DNA of 64,000 bases from positions 62,001-126,000 of the forward strand of contig BMWJ01000004.1 of assembly GCA_014651175.1 (NCBI GenBank). The letters are read 5' to 3'. The stretch comes from Streptomyces clavifer (GTDB lineage: Bacteria > Actinomycetota > Actinomycetes > Streptomycetales > Streptomycetaceae). This document shows positions 1 through 8,672 of the stretch, in pieces; the first letter of the stretch is position 1, and every line of letters begins with the position of its first letter. Below the pieces are notes generated by a model. The model saw only the letters and a program-made list of their open reading frames with translations. It was not told the origin of the DNA and ran no database searches. Made by a program: the position numbers and the translations under genes.

Positions 1-282
1 GGTCAGGATCTGGAAGCCGTTGCAGATGCCGAGGACCGGCATACCGGCCTTCGCCTGCTCGATGACGGTTTCCATCACCGGCGAGAAACGTGAGATGGCG
101 CCGGCCCGCAGATAGTCGCCGTAACTGAAACCGCCCGCCAGGACGACCGCGTCGACCTGGTGGAGGTCGGTGTCGCGGTGCCACAGCGATACGGGTTCGG
201 CACCCGCGATCCGGACGGCCCGCAGGCTGTCCCGGTCATCGAGCGTGCCGGGAAAAGTGACGACTCCGATACGAGCGGTCAC
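1..282 (-). CDS. purQ: phosphoribosylformylglycinamidine synthase subunit PurQ (partial)
   Basis: Only the first 94 codons lie in the window; the gene runs off the left edge. PurQ is the glutaminase subunit of FGAM synthase (with PurS and PurL), which makes formylglycinamidine ribonucleotide in de novo purine synthesis. The start [14 protein letters not shown] is followed by the class I amidotransferase segments [13 protein letters not shown] and GICNGFQIL, whose Cys is the nucleophile. The GTG start shares four bases (GTGA) with the purS stop, so the two are translationally coupled in one minus-strand operon. Identification is secure; only the C-terminal His/Glu of the triad cannot be checked. 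Confidence 0.97.
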   Translation of the reverse strand, partial: MTARIGVVTFPGTLDDRDSLRAVRIAGAEPVSLWHRDTDLHQVDAVVLAGGFSYGDYLRAGAISRFSPVMETVIEQAKAGMPVLGICNGFQILT

Positions 283-548
283 TTCGACTCCTCGGCCTTC
301 TCGTCCGCCTCGATCTTGACGGTGAAGTCCTCGATGACGGTGTTGGCGAGGAAGGTCTCGGCCATCTCGTTAATACGGGCGAGGGCTGCGGCGTCGACCG
401 GCCCCTCGACCTCGAGCTCGAAACGCTTTCCCTGACGTACGTCCGCGATTCCGTCGAAGCCGAGACGGGGCAGTGCGCGCTGCACAGCCTGTCCCTGCGG
501 GTCGAGGATCTCCGGCTTGAGCATGACGTCGACTACGACGCGTGCCAC
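279..548 (-). CDS. purS: phosphoribosylformylglycinamidine synthase subunit PurS
   Basis: Small (89 aa) structural subunit that bridges PurQ and PurL in the FGAM synthase complex. The protein opens [19 protein letters not shown], typical of PurS, and contains the conserved [11 protein letters not shown] segment; the acidic Lys/Glu-rich tail is usual in Streptomyces. I chose the GTG at 548 over the in-frame GTG at 554 because a GGGAG ribosome-binding site lies five bases before 548 but abuts 554. It overlaps purQ by four bases. Upstream is a 370-bp divergent spacer shared with the lsr2-like gene. Confidence 0.96.
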   Translation of the reverse strand: MARVVVDVMLKPEILDPQGQAVQRALPRLGFDGIADVRQGKRFELEVEGPVDAAALARINEMAETFLANTVIEDFTVKIEADEKAEESK

Positions 549-554
549 TGGCAC

Positions 555-920
555 TCCCGGTGGTGTGGTGCGGCTGTGTCTCCGAGGGGTTCCCCAGATC
601 CCCGCGGGTCCACTCAGCCTACCTGGCCTGAAATTCTACGCGGGTAGATATCGCGCGGGCCGGATCACGGTGAGATATCGGCCGCGACAACATGCGGGGA
701 AAATCCAGGGAAAAATCTTCACCCGGATTGCATGCGGACACGCGGAGGTAATTGGCCGGGCTTCACAATGCGGCTCCCACCGCTGTACAAATGATTACGG
801 GGGAAAGCACCATTGCCCCGGAACAGTCGACACCCGGTCGATCCGTATCCGCCTGGCAGCCGGAAGGCCGGCATCGGCGCATGTCAGACGCGGCGATGCC
901 GTAGGAAAGGACCGATATCC
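555..920. promoter_or_regulatory. divergent spacer between purS and the lsr2-like gene
   Basis: No convincing coding region. The stretch from about 640 to 800 is clearly richer in A/T than its surroundings, as expected for back-to-back promoters. A TTCACA hexamer near 763 with a TACAAAT element about 18 bases further on is a possible promoter for the plus-strand gene. I see no riboswitch fold. Confidence 0.45.
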
Positions 921-1256
921 GTGGCTCAGCGCGTAGTGGTTTCACTCTCGGACGACATCGACGGGGGAGAAGCGGCGGAAACGGTCACCTTCGCCCTGGA
1001 CGGGAAGTCGTACGAGATCGACCTCAATCCCGCCAACGCAAAGAAACTGCGCAAGGCCCTGGCCCCCTACGTGGCGGCCGGTCGAAAGCAGACAAATGCC
1101 GGCAAGCACGGCAGGACTCCGGTGTCGTACCACCACACGTCGCTCACCCCCGACCCTGCCGCCGTGCGCGCCTGGGCCCGCTCGCACCGGATGGAGGTGC
1201 CGGCCCGGGGCCGGATCCCCAAGAAGGTCTACGAGGCGTTCCAGGCCGCCAGTTGA
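921..1256 (+). CDS. lsr2: Lsr2-family nucleoid-associated protein
   Basis: 111 aa from GTG at 921, with AAAGGA nine bases upstream; longer in-frame starts lack a ribosome-binding site. Lsr2 proteins bridge AT-rich DNA in the minor groove and silence horizontally acquired genes. The N-terminal oligomerisation half (MAQRVVVSLSDDIDGGEA, then VTFALDGKSYEIDL) and the C-terminal DNA-binding half (AVRAWARSHRMEVPARGRIP, with the RGR hook) are both intact. The position beside purSQ is that of the second Lsr2 paralogue of Streptomyces (LsrL) rather than the main Lsr2; that is inference from gene order. Its presence matters here because the window carries lower-GC acquired genes that an Lsr2 protein could silence. 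Confidence 0.93.
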   Translation: MAQRVVVSLSDDIDGGEAAETVTFALDGKSYEIDLNPANAKKLRKALAPYVAAGRKQTNAGKHGRTPVSYHHTSLTPDPAAVRAWARSHRMEVPARGRIPKKVYEAFQAAS

Positions 1257-1339
1257 GGGGCGCCCGGGTGTCACGCCCGGAATGATCCATTCCGCTTCGG
1301 CCCCCGGCCCCCTCCGGAACAACGCCCCGGGGAGCCGAC

Positions 1340-1370
1340 TTGCACAACACCCCTGCAGGTCGGCTAGAGT
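1340..1370 (+). promoter_or_regulatory. promoter candidate for tRNA-Gly(TCC)
   Basis: TTGCAC (1340-1345) and TAGAGT (1365-1370) are separated by 19 bases and lie about 50 bases before the tRNA. The spacing is slightly long for a housekeeping sigma promoter, but the hexamers are good and the position fits. Confidence 0.5.
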
Positions 1371-1419
1371 CTGGAGCACGCCGAAGGGCAAGGCCGAAAA
1401 GCCGGGTCCGAAGCAGCGT

Positions 1420-1491
1420 GCGGGTGTAGTTCAGTAGTAGAACATCCTCCTTCCAGGGGGAAGGCGCAGTGTGCAATTCCTGTCACCCGCT
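1420..1491 (+). tRNA. tRNA-Gly (anticodon TCC)
   Basis: The acceptor arms GCGGGTG and CACCCGC pair fully. The anticodon loop CTTCCAG gives TCC, and the T-arm carries GCAATTC, slightly off the canonical TTCGA. The discriminator base is T and CCA is not encoded. Confidence 0.93.
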
Positions 1492-1570
1492 CTGCACTGC
1501 CTTACCGGACCACTTGGTGGATCAGGTAGAGTAGTGATCGCTCCACCGGTGAAAGCCGAGTGGTTGCAAT

Positions 1571-1643
1571 GCGGACGTAGCTCAGTTGGTAGAGCGCAAC
1601 CTTGCCAAGGTTGAGGTCGCCAGTTCGAACCTGGTCGTCCGCT
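1571..1643 (+). tRNA. tRNA-Gly (anticodon GCC), copy 1
   Basis: A 73-nt cloverleaf with acceptor GCGGACG/CGTCCGC, anticodon loop TTGCCAA and T-arm AGTTCGAA. It lies 79 bases after tRNA-Gly(TCC), probably as part of one transcription unit, and is nearly identical to the copy at 4131. Confidence 0.96.
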
Positions 1644-1650
1644 CGTGTTC

Positions 1651-1682
1651 AAAGGCCCCGGTCGATATCGACCGGGGCCTTT
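1651..1682 (+). terminator. factor-independent terminator after the tRNA-Gly pair
   Basis: A perfect 32-base palindrome beginning AAAGGCCCCGGTCGAT; the two 16-base halves can form a very stable hairpin, followed by TTGTCG. It starts eight bases after the tRNA. Confidence 0.85.
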
Positions 1683-1698
1683 GTCGTGTCCGTTGCAA

Positions 1699-1779
1699 GC
1701 TCATGACGTTTGTCATGAGCCGTGATGACAGGGCGCACTGCCCACGCCCGTGATCCGACGGAAGACTCGGGTCATGACC
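1699..1779. promoter_or_regulatory. TCATGAC palindrome cluster upstream of the two-component operon
   Basis: GCTCATGAC and GTCATGAGC form a perfect 9-bp inverted repeat with a 4-base spacer at 1699-1720, and the palindrome GGTCATGACC follows at 1770-1779. Together they look like operator sites for a dimeric regulator. The rest of the 1683-2213 spacer holds no ORF whose composition or product is convincing. Confidence 0.4.
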
Positions 1780-2213
1780 ACCGAGGATCTTCCGCCCGCC
1801 GGCCCCACCGGCGGAGGGTGTGAAATGCGGCGGCGATGTGCGGATGCCTCCTGCACGGAGACACCCGAGGCCGTGACCTGGATCTCTTTCCGCGGGGCAG
1901 TCGGCCCTTCCGCGGCTGGTGGCTCCTCCGCGGCGGGTCGCTCCCGCGGTGCGGACGACCGCGTCGCCGCCCTGTCGGGGGTGACCGGGTCCTTGGTGAC
2001 CGAGAGCCCCGAGGGAGTCCGCCGTCGAGCTCCCCGAAGGGCCCGCGTGCCCCGGCCCGGCCGCGGATCGCGGCCGGCTCGGCGGTTCGTGACCGGCTCG
2101 GCGCGGGCAGCCGGCCTGGCCCCGACCGCGCCGCCGGTGTTTGCTGTGAAGCGGTGGTGGCGCGACGAAGCGCGACGCCACCGACCGTACGAGGCCGAGG
2201 GGAGCAGGACACT

Positions 2214-3488
2214 GTGGTGTGGGTGAGGGCGCGTATGCGGCGCTGGCAGAAGCGCAGCGGCTACGACAAGATCGACCTCTACACGCGCGGCAGCCTGCAC
2301 TCCCTCGTGTGGCTGGCCACCCTGAGCCAGGTGCTGCTGACGGTGACCCGTCCGGTGCGGGAGTCCGGTGCCCCGCTCGCGCTGATCGCCGGGACGGTTC
2401 TTGCCGCGGTCGGGCAGATCGCCGTGGGAATTCCCCTCGTCGCCCGGACAATGGACAGCTATCTGGGCCGTCGGGACGCCGACCGGCGTCTGCTCGCGCT
2501 CGGAGCGGTCCTGCTGGCCGCGAACATGTCCGGCCTGCTGGCACTCAGCGCGTACACCGGCGTCGAGAAGTTCCCCGAACTGCAGCTGGCCCTCGGTGCG
2601 TCGGTGGCGCCGTTCATGACGTCGTTCGTCCTCGTCGCGCCCGTGTGGGTGTCCGGCGTGTTCCAGGCGCTGCTCGTCGGCGGGCTGTGCGTCGGTGTCA
2701 AACTGACCGGCGGGGACGGCACCTCCGTGCTCTCCACGTTCCTCGGTGTGGCCTTCAGCAGCCTGTTGATCACCGTGAGCGTGCGACTGTCCGCATGGTC
2801 GCTGGGTGTGATGTCGAAACTCCGCGAGGCCCAGGATGTGGAGACCCGTCTGGCCGTCGCCGAGGAGCGACTGCGCTTCGGCCGGGACATGCACGACGTG
2901 CTGGGCCGGAATCTGGCGGTGATCGCGCTGAAGAGCGAGCTGGCCGTGGAGTTGGCGCAGCGCGGAAAGCCCGCCGCCGTGGACCAGATGGTCGAGGTGC
3001 AGCGGATCGCCCGGGTCTCCCAGCAGGAGGTCCGCGATGTCGTACGCGGTTACCGGGAGGTCGACCTGCACACGGAACTGGCGGGGGCGCGGGGCGTGTT
3101 GCGGGCGGCGGGGATCAGCTGTTCCGTCGAGGGCGGCAGCCCTCGAGACGTGGAACGGCTGCCGGCCACGGTGCAGTCGGCGCTCGGCTGGGTCGTGCGG
3201 GAGGCCGCCACCAACGTGCTGCGCCACGGTGACCCCCGGCTGTGCGTGATCCGCCTCCGCAGCGCGGAGGGTGAGGCCCGCCTGGTGGTGGAGAACGACG
3301 GGGTGTCGCCGGCCACGGCCGTGAGCCCCGGCGGCTCGGGACTGAACGGCCTGAGGGAGCGGCTGGCCTCACTGGGCGGTTCGCTGGAGGCGGGGCCGAC
3401 GGGTGACGGCCTGTTCCGCCTGGCGGCGACGGTGCCGCTGCCCGCGTCACCACGAGAACCCGCCCCGGCCCTGCAGGAGGAACGATGA
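2214..3488 (+). CDS. DesK/NarX-type membrane sensor histidine kinase
   Basis: 424 aa. Residues about 20-185 contain five or so hydrophobic membrane segments. They are followed by a HisKA_3 dimerisation domain with the phospho-acceptor His227 (RDMHDVLGRNLAVIALKSE) and an HATPase_c domain (N box REAATNVLRHG, G boxes VENDG and GGSGLNGLRERLASLGG). This is the DesK family layout, where the membrane bundle senses lipid or envelope state. The start is GTG 2214, nine bases after AGGGGAG; GTG 2217 and ATG 2235 are alternatives. The stop overlaps the next gene by four bases, so kinase and regulator are coupled. The signal sensed cannot be read from sequence. Confidence 0.92.
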   Translation: MVWVRARMRRWQKRSGYDKIDLYTRGSLHSLVWLATLSQVLLTVTRPVRESGAPLALIAGTVLAAVGQIAVGIPLVARTMDSYLGRRDADRRLLALGAVLLAANMSGLLALSAYTGVEKFPELQLALGASVAPFMTSFVLVAPVWVSGVFQALLVGGLCVGVKLTGGDGTSVLSTFLGVAFSSLLITVSVRLSAWSLGVMSKLREAQDVETRLAVAEERLRFGRDMHDVLGRNLAVIALKSELAVELAQRGKPAAVDQMVEVQRIARVSQQEVRDVVRGYREVDLHTELAGARGVLRAAGISCSVEGGSPRDVERLPATVQSALGWVVREAATNVLRHGDPRLCVIRLRSAEGEARLVVENDGVSPATAVSPGGSGLNGLRERLASLGGSLEAGPTGDGLFRLAATVPLPASPREPAPALQEER

Positions 3489-4108
3489 CATCCGCACCAC
3501 GGCCCGTCCGGGTCCTGCTGGCCGACGACGAGCACCTGATCCGGGGCGCCCTGGCGGCCCTCCTCGCGCTGGAGGACGACATCGTCCTCGTCGCCGAGGC
3601 GGCGACCGGGCCCGAGGCGCTCGCGATGGCGCTGGCCCACCGGCCCGACGTCGCCGTCCTCGACCTGGAGATGCCGGGGGCGGACGGTGTGAAGGTCGCC
3701 ACATCGCTGCGCACCGGGCTCCCCGGATGCCGGACCATGATCGTGACGAGTCACGGCAGACCGGGCCATCTGAAGCGCGCTCTCGCGGCGGGCGTCAGGG
3801 CGTTCGTACCGAAGACCGTCAGCGCCCGGCGGCTGGCCGAGATCATCCGTACGGTGCACGAGGGAAACCGCTACGTGGACCCCGAGTTGGCGGCCGACGC
3901 GATCTCCGCGGGGAACTCACCGCTCTCCGCGCGGGAGGCGGAGGTGCTGGAACTGGCCGCGGACGGGGCGCCGGTCGCCGAGATCGCGGAGCGGGCGTCG
4001 CTGTCGCAGGGCACCGTACGCAACTACCTGTCGGCGGCGGTCTCCAAACTCGGTGCGGAGAACCGTCACGCTGCGGTGCGTCTCGCCCGTGAGCGAGGTT
4101 GGGTATAG
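3485..4108 (+). CDS. NarL/FixJ-family response regulator (DesR-like)
   Basis: 207 aa. The receiver domain (residues about 8-125) has the acidic pair DDEH, the phosphorylated Asp60 (VAVLDLEMPG), the Thr/Ser switch (MIVTSHG) and Lys (FVPKTV). The C-terminal LuxR-type helix-turn-helix is LSAREAEVLELAADG followed by IAERASLSQGTVRNYLSAAV. Its ATG overlaps the kinase stop, making it the cognate partner. The inverted repeats at 1699-1779 are possible binding sites, but the link is untested. Confidence 0.93.
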   Translation: MTSAPRPVRVLLADDEHLIRGALAALLALEDDIVLVAEAATGPEALAMALAHRPDVAVLDLEMPGADGVKVATSLRTGLPGCRTMIVTSHGRPGHLKRALAAGVRAFVPKTVSARRLAEIIRTVHEGNRYVDPELAADAISAGNSPLSAREAEVLELAADGAPVAEIAERASLSQGTVRNYLSAAVSKLGAENRHAAVRLARERGWV

Positions 4109-4130
4109 TGGGCAGCGCGCTGCGGCGCAT

Positions 4131-4203
4131 GCGAACGTAGCTCAGCTGGTAGAGCGCAACCTTGCCAAGGTTGAGGTCGCGAGTTCGAACCTCGTCGTTC
4201 GCT
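4131..4203 (+). tRNA. tRNA-Gly (anticodon GCC), copy 2
   Basis: Acceptor GCGAACG/CGTTCGC, the same anticodon arm as the copy at 1571 and T-arm AGTTCGAA. It begins 22 bases after the response regulator stop. Confidence 0.96.
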
Positions 4204-4211
4204 CCACGCAA

Positions 4212-4242
4212 GAAGGCCCCGGTCCTCGTGACCGGGGCCTTC
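4212..4242. terminator. bidirectional terminator between tRNA-Gly and purC
   Basis: GAAGGCCCCGGTC and GACCGGGGCCTTC form a 13-bp stem with a short loop, between convergent tRNA-Gly and purC. It is closely similar to the terminator at 1651. Confidence 0.82.
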
Positions 4243-4247
4243 TGCCG

Positions 4248-5177
4248 TTACGCCTGTCGCGCGGTCGGCCACTTGGTGCCGGTCAGGAGCTCGTACGCGT
4301 CCAGGTACTTGGCCCGGGTCGCGTCGACGATCTCCTGCGGCAGGGCCGGGGGCGGCTGCTCGCTGTGGCGGTCCCAGCCGGAGGCCGGCGAGGTCAGCCA
4401 GTCCCGCACGAACTGCTTGTCGTACGAGGGCTGCGCCCTGCCCGGCTCCCACGTGGCCGCGGGCCAGAAGCGCGACGAGTCCGGGGTCAGCACCTCGTCC
4501 GCGATGATCAGTTCCTCGCCGCCGTCCGCCGTGGGCGCGAAGCCGAACTCGAACTTCGTGTCGGCGAGGATGATCCCGCGCTCGCGAGCGATGTCACGCG
4601 CCCTGCCGTAGACGGCGAGCGTCGTCTGCCGCAGCACGGCCGCCGTCTCGCTGCCGACCTCGCGGGCGACCTCCTCGTACGACACGTTCTCGTCGTGGTC
4701 CCCGACCGCCGCCTTGGTGGCGGGGGTGAAGATCGGCGCCGGGAGCTCGGACCCGTCGACGAGGCCCTCGGGAAGACCGAGGCCGCAGACCGTGCGCGTC
4801 GCCTCGTACTCGACCAGGCCGGAGCCCGTGAGGTAACCGCGTGCCACGCACTCGACGGGGACCATCCGCAGCGACCGGCAGATCAGTGTGCGGCCCTCCC
4901 AGTCGGCGGGGGCGCCGGGCGGGAGGTCCGTGGACAGGACGTGGTTCGGGACGAGGTCGGCGAGCTGGTCGAACCACCACAGCGACAGCTGGGTGAGCAC
5001 CCGCCCCTTGTCCGGGATCTCCGTGGGCAGGACCCAGTCGTACGCGGACATACGGTCGCTGGCGACCATCACGAGGTCGCCCGCCTCGTTCCGGTACAGG
5101 TCGCGCACCTTGCCGGTGTGCAGGTGGGTGAGCCCCGGCACCTGCACGGGCTCGGGCTTTTCTACGAAACCGGACAC
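4248..5177 (-). CDS. purC: phosphoribosylaminoimidazole-succinocarboxamide synthase (SAICAR synthase)
   Basis: 309 aa, the size of class PurC enzymes. It joins CAIR and aspartate with ATP to give SAICAR. The visible family features are HTGKVRDLYR (phosphate-binding start), VASDRMSAYDWVLPTEIPDK, VARGYLTGSG and FEFG (ADTKFEFGF). The GTG at 5177 has GGAGG five bases upstream; a longer open frame upstream has no coding character. The gene is read toward the tRNA-Gly terminator. Confidence 0.97.
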   Translation of the reverse strand: MSGFVEKPEPVQVPGLTHLHTGKVRDLYRNEAGDLVMVASDRMSAYDWVLPTEIPDKGRVLTQLSLWWFDQLADLVPNHVLSTDLPPGAPADWEGRTLICRSLRMVPVECVARGYLTGSGLVEYEATRTVCGLGLPEGLVDGSELPAPIFTPATKAAVGDHDENVSYEEVAREVGSETAAVLRQTTLAVYGRARDIARERGIILADTKFEFGFAPTADGGEELIIADEVLTPDSSRFWPAATWEPGRAQPSYDKQFVRDWLTSPASGWDRHSEQPPPALPQEIVDATRAKYLDAYELLTGTKWPTARQA

Positions 5178-5272
5178 GCTGCCTCCGCGTAGGTTGATCC
5201 AGGAGTCGGTCCGATTGTCCCGCATGCGAACGTGCCCCGCCGCCGGGGGTCGCCGCCGGCGGTCGGGCCCGC

Positions 5273-6736
5273 TCAGTCGCGCTTGCAGATCCGGTCGAGC
5301 AGATTGGCCGTGGCCCGCTGGATCCGGGGGTCGACGTGGCCGGGGCGGTCCAGGGCCGGGGACCACGCGAAGGTGCCCGAGGCGAAGACGAGCGCACCGG
5401 ACGGGGCGCGGTAGAGCGAGGTCTCCTGGTGCCGGGTCGCGCCGTCGGCGTCCCGGTAGGGGGAGTGGGCGAGCAGCATGCGGTTCTCGTGCTCGGGCAG
5501 CGTCGTCCGCGGGAAGTAGCGGTCGGCCTCACCGGCGACCAGCCCGTCGAGCTCGTCGCCCTCCCCCGCTCCGGTGGCCTCCCAGAGCCAGTGCCCGGCG
5601 TTCCGCACGACCAGCGGGTGCGGTTCGGGGACCCGGCCCGCGTACTGGATGCCGAGCAGCTGCTGTTCGGCGCGGTCGACCTCGCGCCACAGGGCGGACT
5701 TGCCCGGGCCGCTGCGCTTGCGGCAGGTGAGCAGACGGTCGGGGACGCCGGAGGGGGACGGCGAGAGACCGACCTGCCAGTACATGGTGTTGGCGGAGAG
5801 GAAGACGAGCGAGGTGCCCGTGTCGCGGGCGAGCTCGGTGGTACGGCGCATGGGCACCGACCAGTACTCGTCGTGACCGGGGAAGACCAGGCCGCGGTAA
5901 CGGCTGGGGTCCACGCGGCCCGCGTGCAGATCGCGGGCGTCGGCGTACGCGAGGTCGTAGCCGTACCGCTCGGCCCAGCGGATGAAGTCGTAGGCGTGGC
6001 CCACGTGGAGGGGCAGGCCCGCGCCCGCGTAGGGACGGTCGAAGGAGAGGGTGGAGGCGGCGTCCTCCTCGCCCAGCAACCGCCCCTGCTCGTCCCAGGC
6101 GTGGTAGAGGCTGGCGCCGGTGCGACCGTCCTCCGGATAGAGGTTGTACGCCTGCCAGGTGATGTCGGGAAGCAGGAGCAGCAGGTCGGCGGGGTGGTCG
6201 TCGCGGACCGTGAAGGGGATGTGCGAACGGTATCCGTCGGCGGTGGTGAGGACGGCGACGTACGCGCCGACCGACCAGTAGGCGGGGATCTGCAGACGCC
6301 AGGAGAGCCACCAGTGGTGGCAGGAGACGGTCCGCTCGGCGGTGAGCGGCGGCGGCTGGACGATGCCGGAGAGGCGCGGGCTCGTGGTGATCTTGGCGGC
6401 GCCGTCGCCCGCGTAGTGCCCGATCCGGTAGACGTCGACGGAGAACTGCTGGGGCGGGTCCACCGTGATGTGGAAGTCGATCGCCTCGCCGGGTGCCGCC
6501 GCACCGGGTGACGCGAAGCCCTTGATCTGCCGCCGCACGTCGTCGGCGGTCCTCGTGCCGCCGCCCGCGCCGCCGCGCCCCAGATCGGGGTCGGCGTACC
6601 AGGCGACCACCTGACCGGTGTCGTCGAAGTAGTTCTCGCTGCCGCGCAGCCAGGGCAGCGGGCCCTGCCCGAAGGGGTCGCTCACGGCATGCGCGAGGGC
6701 ACCCGATTCCCATCGCCGGATGTGGTCCGCCCCCAT
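5273..6736 (-). CDS. N,N-dimethylformamidase beta-subunit-like protein
   Basis: 487 aa with no signal peptide or membrane segment. The sequence matches the conserved Streptomyces family annotated as N,N-dimethylformamidase beta-like. An N-terminal sandwich-like region contains VDVYRIGHYAGDGAAKI. The main domain holds DITWQAYNLYPEDGR, the LVFPGHDEYWS motif and LSANTMYWQV, typical of a glutamine-amidotransferase-like fold. Substrate unknown; the family name does not prove formamidase activity. ATG 6736 follows GGGAGGGGAG. It lies 95 bases upstream of purC on the same strand and may share its transcript. Confidence 0.75.
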   Translation of the reverse strand: MGADHIRRWESGALAHAVSDPFGQGPLPWLRGSENYFDDTGQVVAWYADPDLGRGGAGGGTRTADDVRRQIKGFASPGAAAPGEAIDFHITVDPPQQFSVDVYRIGHYAGDGAAKITTSPRLSGIVQPPPLTAERTVSCHHWWLSWRLQIPAYWSVGAYVAVLTTADGYRSHIPFTVRDDHPADLLLLLPDITWQAYNLYPEDGRTGASLYHAWDEQGRLLGEEDAASTLSFDRPYAGAGLPLHVGHAYDFIRWAERYGYDLAYADARDLHAGRVDPSRYRGLVFPGHDEYWSVPMRRTTELARDTGTSLVFLSANTMYWQVGLSPSPSGVPDRLLTCRKRSGPGKSALWREVDRAEQQLLGIQYAGRVPEPHPLVVRNAGHWLWEATGAGEGDELDGLVAGEADRYFPRTTLPEHENRMLLAHSPYRDADGATRHQETSLYRAPSGALVFASGTFAWSPALDRPGHVDPRIQRATANLLDRICKRD

Positions 6737-6920
6737 ACCGCTCCCCTCCCTCGTCCCCCGGACACCTCTGCCGCGCCGGATGCGACGCCTGCCCCCAGCA
6801 CATCACATGTCGCATGCACTCCGTCACCGTTCGTCGTGAATTGATGTGAACGGAGGCCATTCTTCCGGCTATTGGAGGTGTACGGCGGACATCTCGTGGT
6901 TCAGGTGAACGCACGGCCGT

Positions 6921-8672
6921 TCATACGAGACGCACGGGTTTGTCCGCACGGACACCCACCGTGGAGAGCCAGGCCCGCAGCGGTTCCGCGTCACCGTCCT
7001 CGACGAGGACGAGCACGGGGGCGCCCAGGTCCGACCTGCGCCCGCCGTCGACCAGCAGCGCGGGGCCGTCGAGCCAGTCGAGGCCGGGTGCCGCTCCGGC
7101 CGTGTCCACCGCGGCGCAGCAGACCATCGCCACGACGTGGTCGGCGAGGAGCTCCGTGCCCGTACGGGGCGGCTGGAGCGGGAAGAGCGGGAGCGGGACG
7201 GGCCCCCAGACGTCGAGGGGGTCGGCGGCGACCGCCGCGGCGCTCCCGCCCTCCGGGCCGCTCCGGGCCTCCTCGGCGCCCGCACCGGGCCGGGCGGCCG
7301 TCCCCGCCTCGTCACGGGCCACGGCGGCGCCGATGCCGGCCGCGAGCTCCTCGCTGTTGCCGCCCGGAGCGGCGAGGTGGTCGATGACCCGGGACAGTGT
7401 GGGCACCGCGGAGCCGTCGGTCGGTGCGCCGCCCTGACCCTGCGCTCCCACGGAGATGTTCGTGGCCACTCCCATGGTGTCGAGCACACGGTGGAGACGG
7501 GCGGCCTCGGTGCGCCACTTGCGGTCGACGACCTCTTCCGGATACTGCTGCCAGTCGACCGGCGACCAGCCGGGGCCCGTTTCCGCCGGGCCGCCGTGGA
7601 AGAGCCGCGCGGCCAGCAGTGAGGCCGCCTCGTCCGCCGCGCCGGGCTCCTCCAGGAGATCGCAGGCGGGGCGCTCCCCGAGCCGGGAGGCGAAGCCGTC
7701 GGCCAGCCGGTCGCGACGGGAGAGCTCGGTGAGGGCGGAGACGACCCCCGCGTCGAGCCGGGAGGGCCAGCGGCCCATCCGCCAGGCCGGCAGCGCGACC
7801 CGGGTCAGCAGCCGGTCCCAGCCCGCGTAGGCGAGGCCGACCTGTTCCTGGGCGACGATCCGCAGCCCGTAGTCCACCCCCTGGGCGCGCACCGAGGCCG
7901 CGGCGGCGACGCAGCGCTCCATCTCGGCCGCGTGACCGCGGCAGCCGCGCAGCAGCACCCGGGCGACCGACCCCGCGAAGGCCGACGGAATGCGGCGGAG
8001 GAACCCCTGGCCGGGCACGGAGGCATCGGCGACCACGGCGTCCAGGCCGCGCACGAAGCGGCGGGCGGCGGCTATGTCCGGGTGCGCGGACGGCCCCGTG
8101 CCCGCGACGACGGGGGCGAGCACCGCCCGCAGCTCGGCGACCCGCATCCACCACAGGAAGGGCGAGCCGATGACCAGCACGGGCGCGGCCGGCACCCGCC
8201 GCCCTCGCCTGCCGCCGGCCAGGCCCCCGGCCGGCTCCGTCGCCCTCGGCCGGGCCGCGGGATGCGTACGGTCCTCCAGCCAGCTGTCGCAGTCCGGGGT
8301 CAGCGCTATGGCCGACGGCGCCGGGACGTCGAGCCGGTCGGCCAGGTCCCGCACCAGCCGGTAGAGATCGGGGGCCGCCTTCTCGGTGAGGGGCACCGTC
8401 GGGCTGATCGCGGGCCTCGCCCGCGCCACCGCGACGGAGACCGTCGCGGCGAGCAGCAGCACCACGGCCGCGCAGGCGGTCACCGCCCAGCGCGCCGTGT
8501 CCCACGCACCGCCGCCGAGCCGCCCCTGTGCTTCCGCGACGAACAGCACGACGGCCGCGGCGGCGGGCAGGATGGCAACGGCCGTAGCCCTGCTGCGGAT
8601 GCGCAGCAGCGCCAGGGCACGGGCACGCGCCGACAGCGCACCCAGCTCCTCAACCGAACCGGTAGCGGACAC
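6921..8672 (-). CDS. membrane protein with degenerate M48 peptidase-like region
   Basis: 583 aa. Two transmembrane helices (residues about 30-50 and 63-85) precede LTEKAAPDLYRLVRDLADRL and a segment that looks like the start of an M48/HtpX zinc protease, followed by LVIGSPFLWWMRVAELRAVL. Where M48 enzymes have HELGH directly after the equivalent of RAVL, this protein has APVVAG, so the zinc site is absent. The C-terminal third is low-complexity followed by a mixed alpha/beta region. I infer a catalytically dead relative; the alternative is chance similarity in a Streptomyces-specific membrane protein. GTG 8672 is the first possible start after an in-frame stop. Confidence 0.6.
   Translation of the reverse strand: MSATGSVEELGALSARARALALLRIRSRATAVAILPAAAAVVLFVAEAQGRLGGGAWDTARWAVTACAAVVLLLAATVSVAVARARPAISPTVPLTEKAAPDLYRLVRDLADRLDVPAPSAIALTPDCDSWLEDRTHPAARPRATEPAGGLAGGRRGRRVPAAPVLVIGSPFLWWMRVAELRAVLAPVVAGTGPSAHPDIAAARRFVRGLDAVVADASVPGQGFLRRIPSAFAGSVARVLLRGCRGHAAEMERCVAAAASVRAQGVDYGLRIVAQEQVGLAYAGWDRLLTRVALPAWRMGRWPSRLDAGVVSALTELSRRDRLADGFASRLGERPACDLLEEPGAADEAASLLAARLFHGGPAETGPGWSPVDWQQYPEEVVDRKWRTEAARLHRVLDTMGVATNISVGAQGQGGAPTDGSAVPTLSRVIDHLAAPGGNSEELAAGIGAAVARDEAGTAARPGAGAEEARSGPEGGSAAAVAADPLDVWGPVPLPLFPLQPPRTGTELLADHVVAMVCCAAVDTAGAAPGLDWLDGPALLVDGGRRSDLGAPVLVLVEDGDAEPLRAWLSTVGVRADKPVRLV

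Noticed and set aside
1750-2226. Open frame upstream of the histidine kinase
   Set aside because: No ribosome-binding site, Arg/Pro-rich composition typical of non-coding high-GC frames, and overlapping frames of equal length on both strands.
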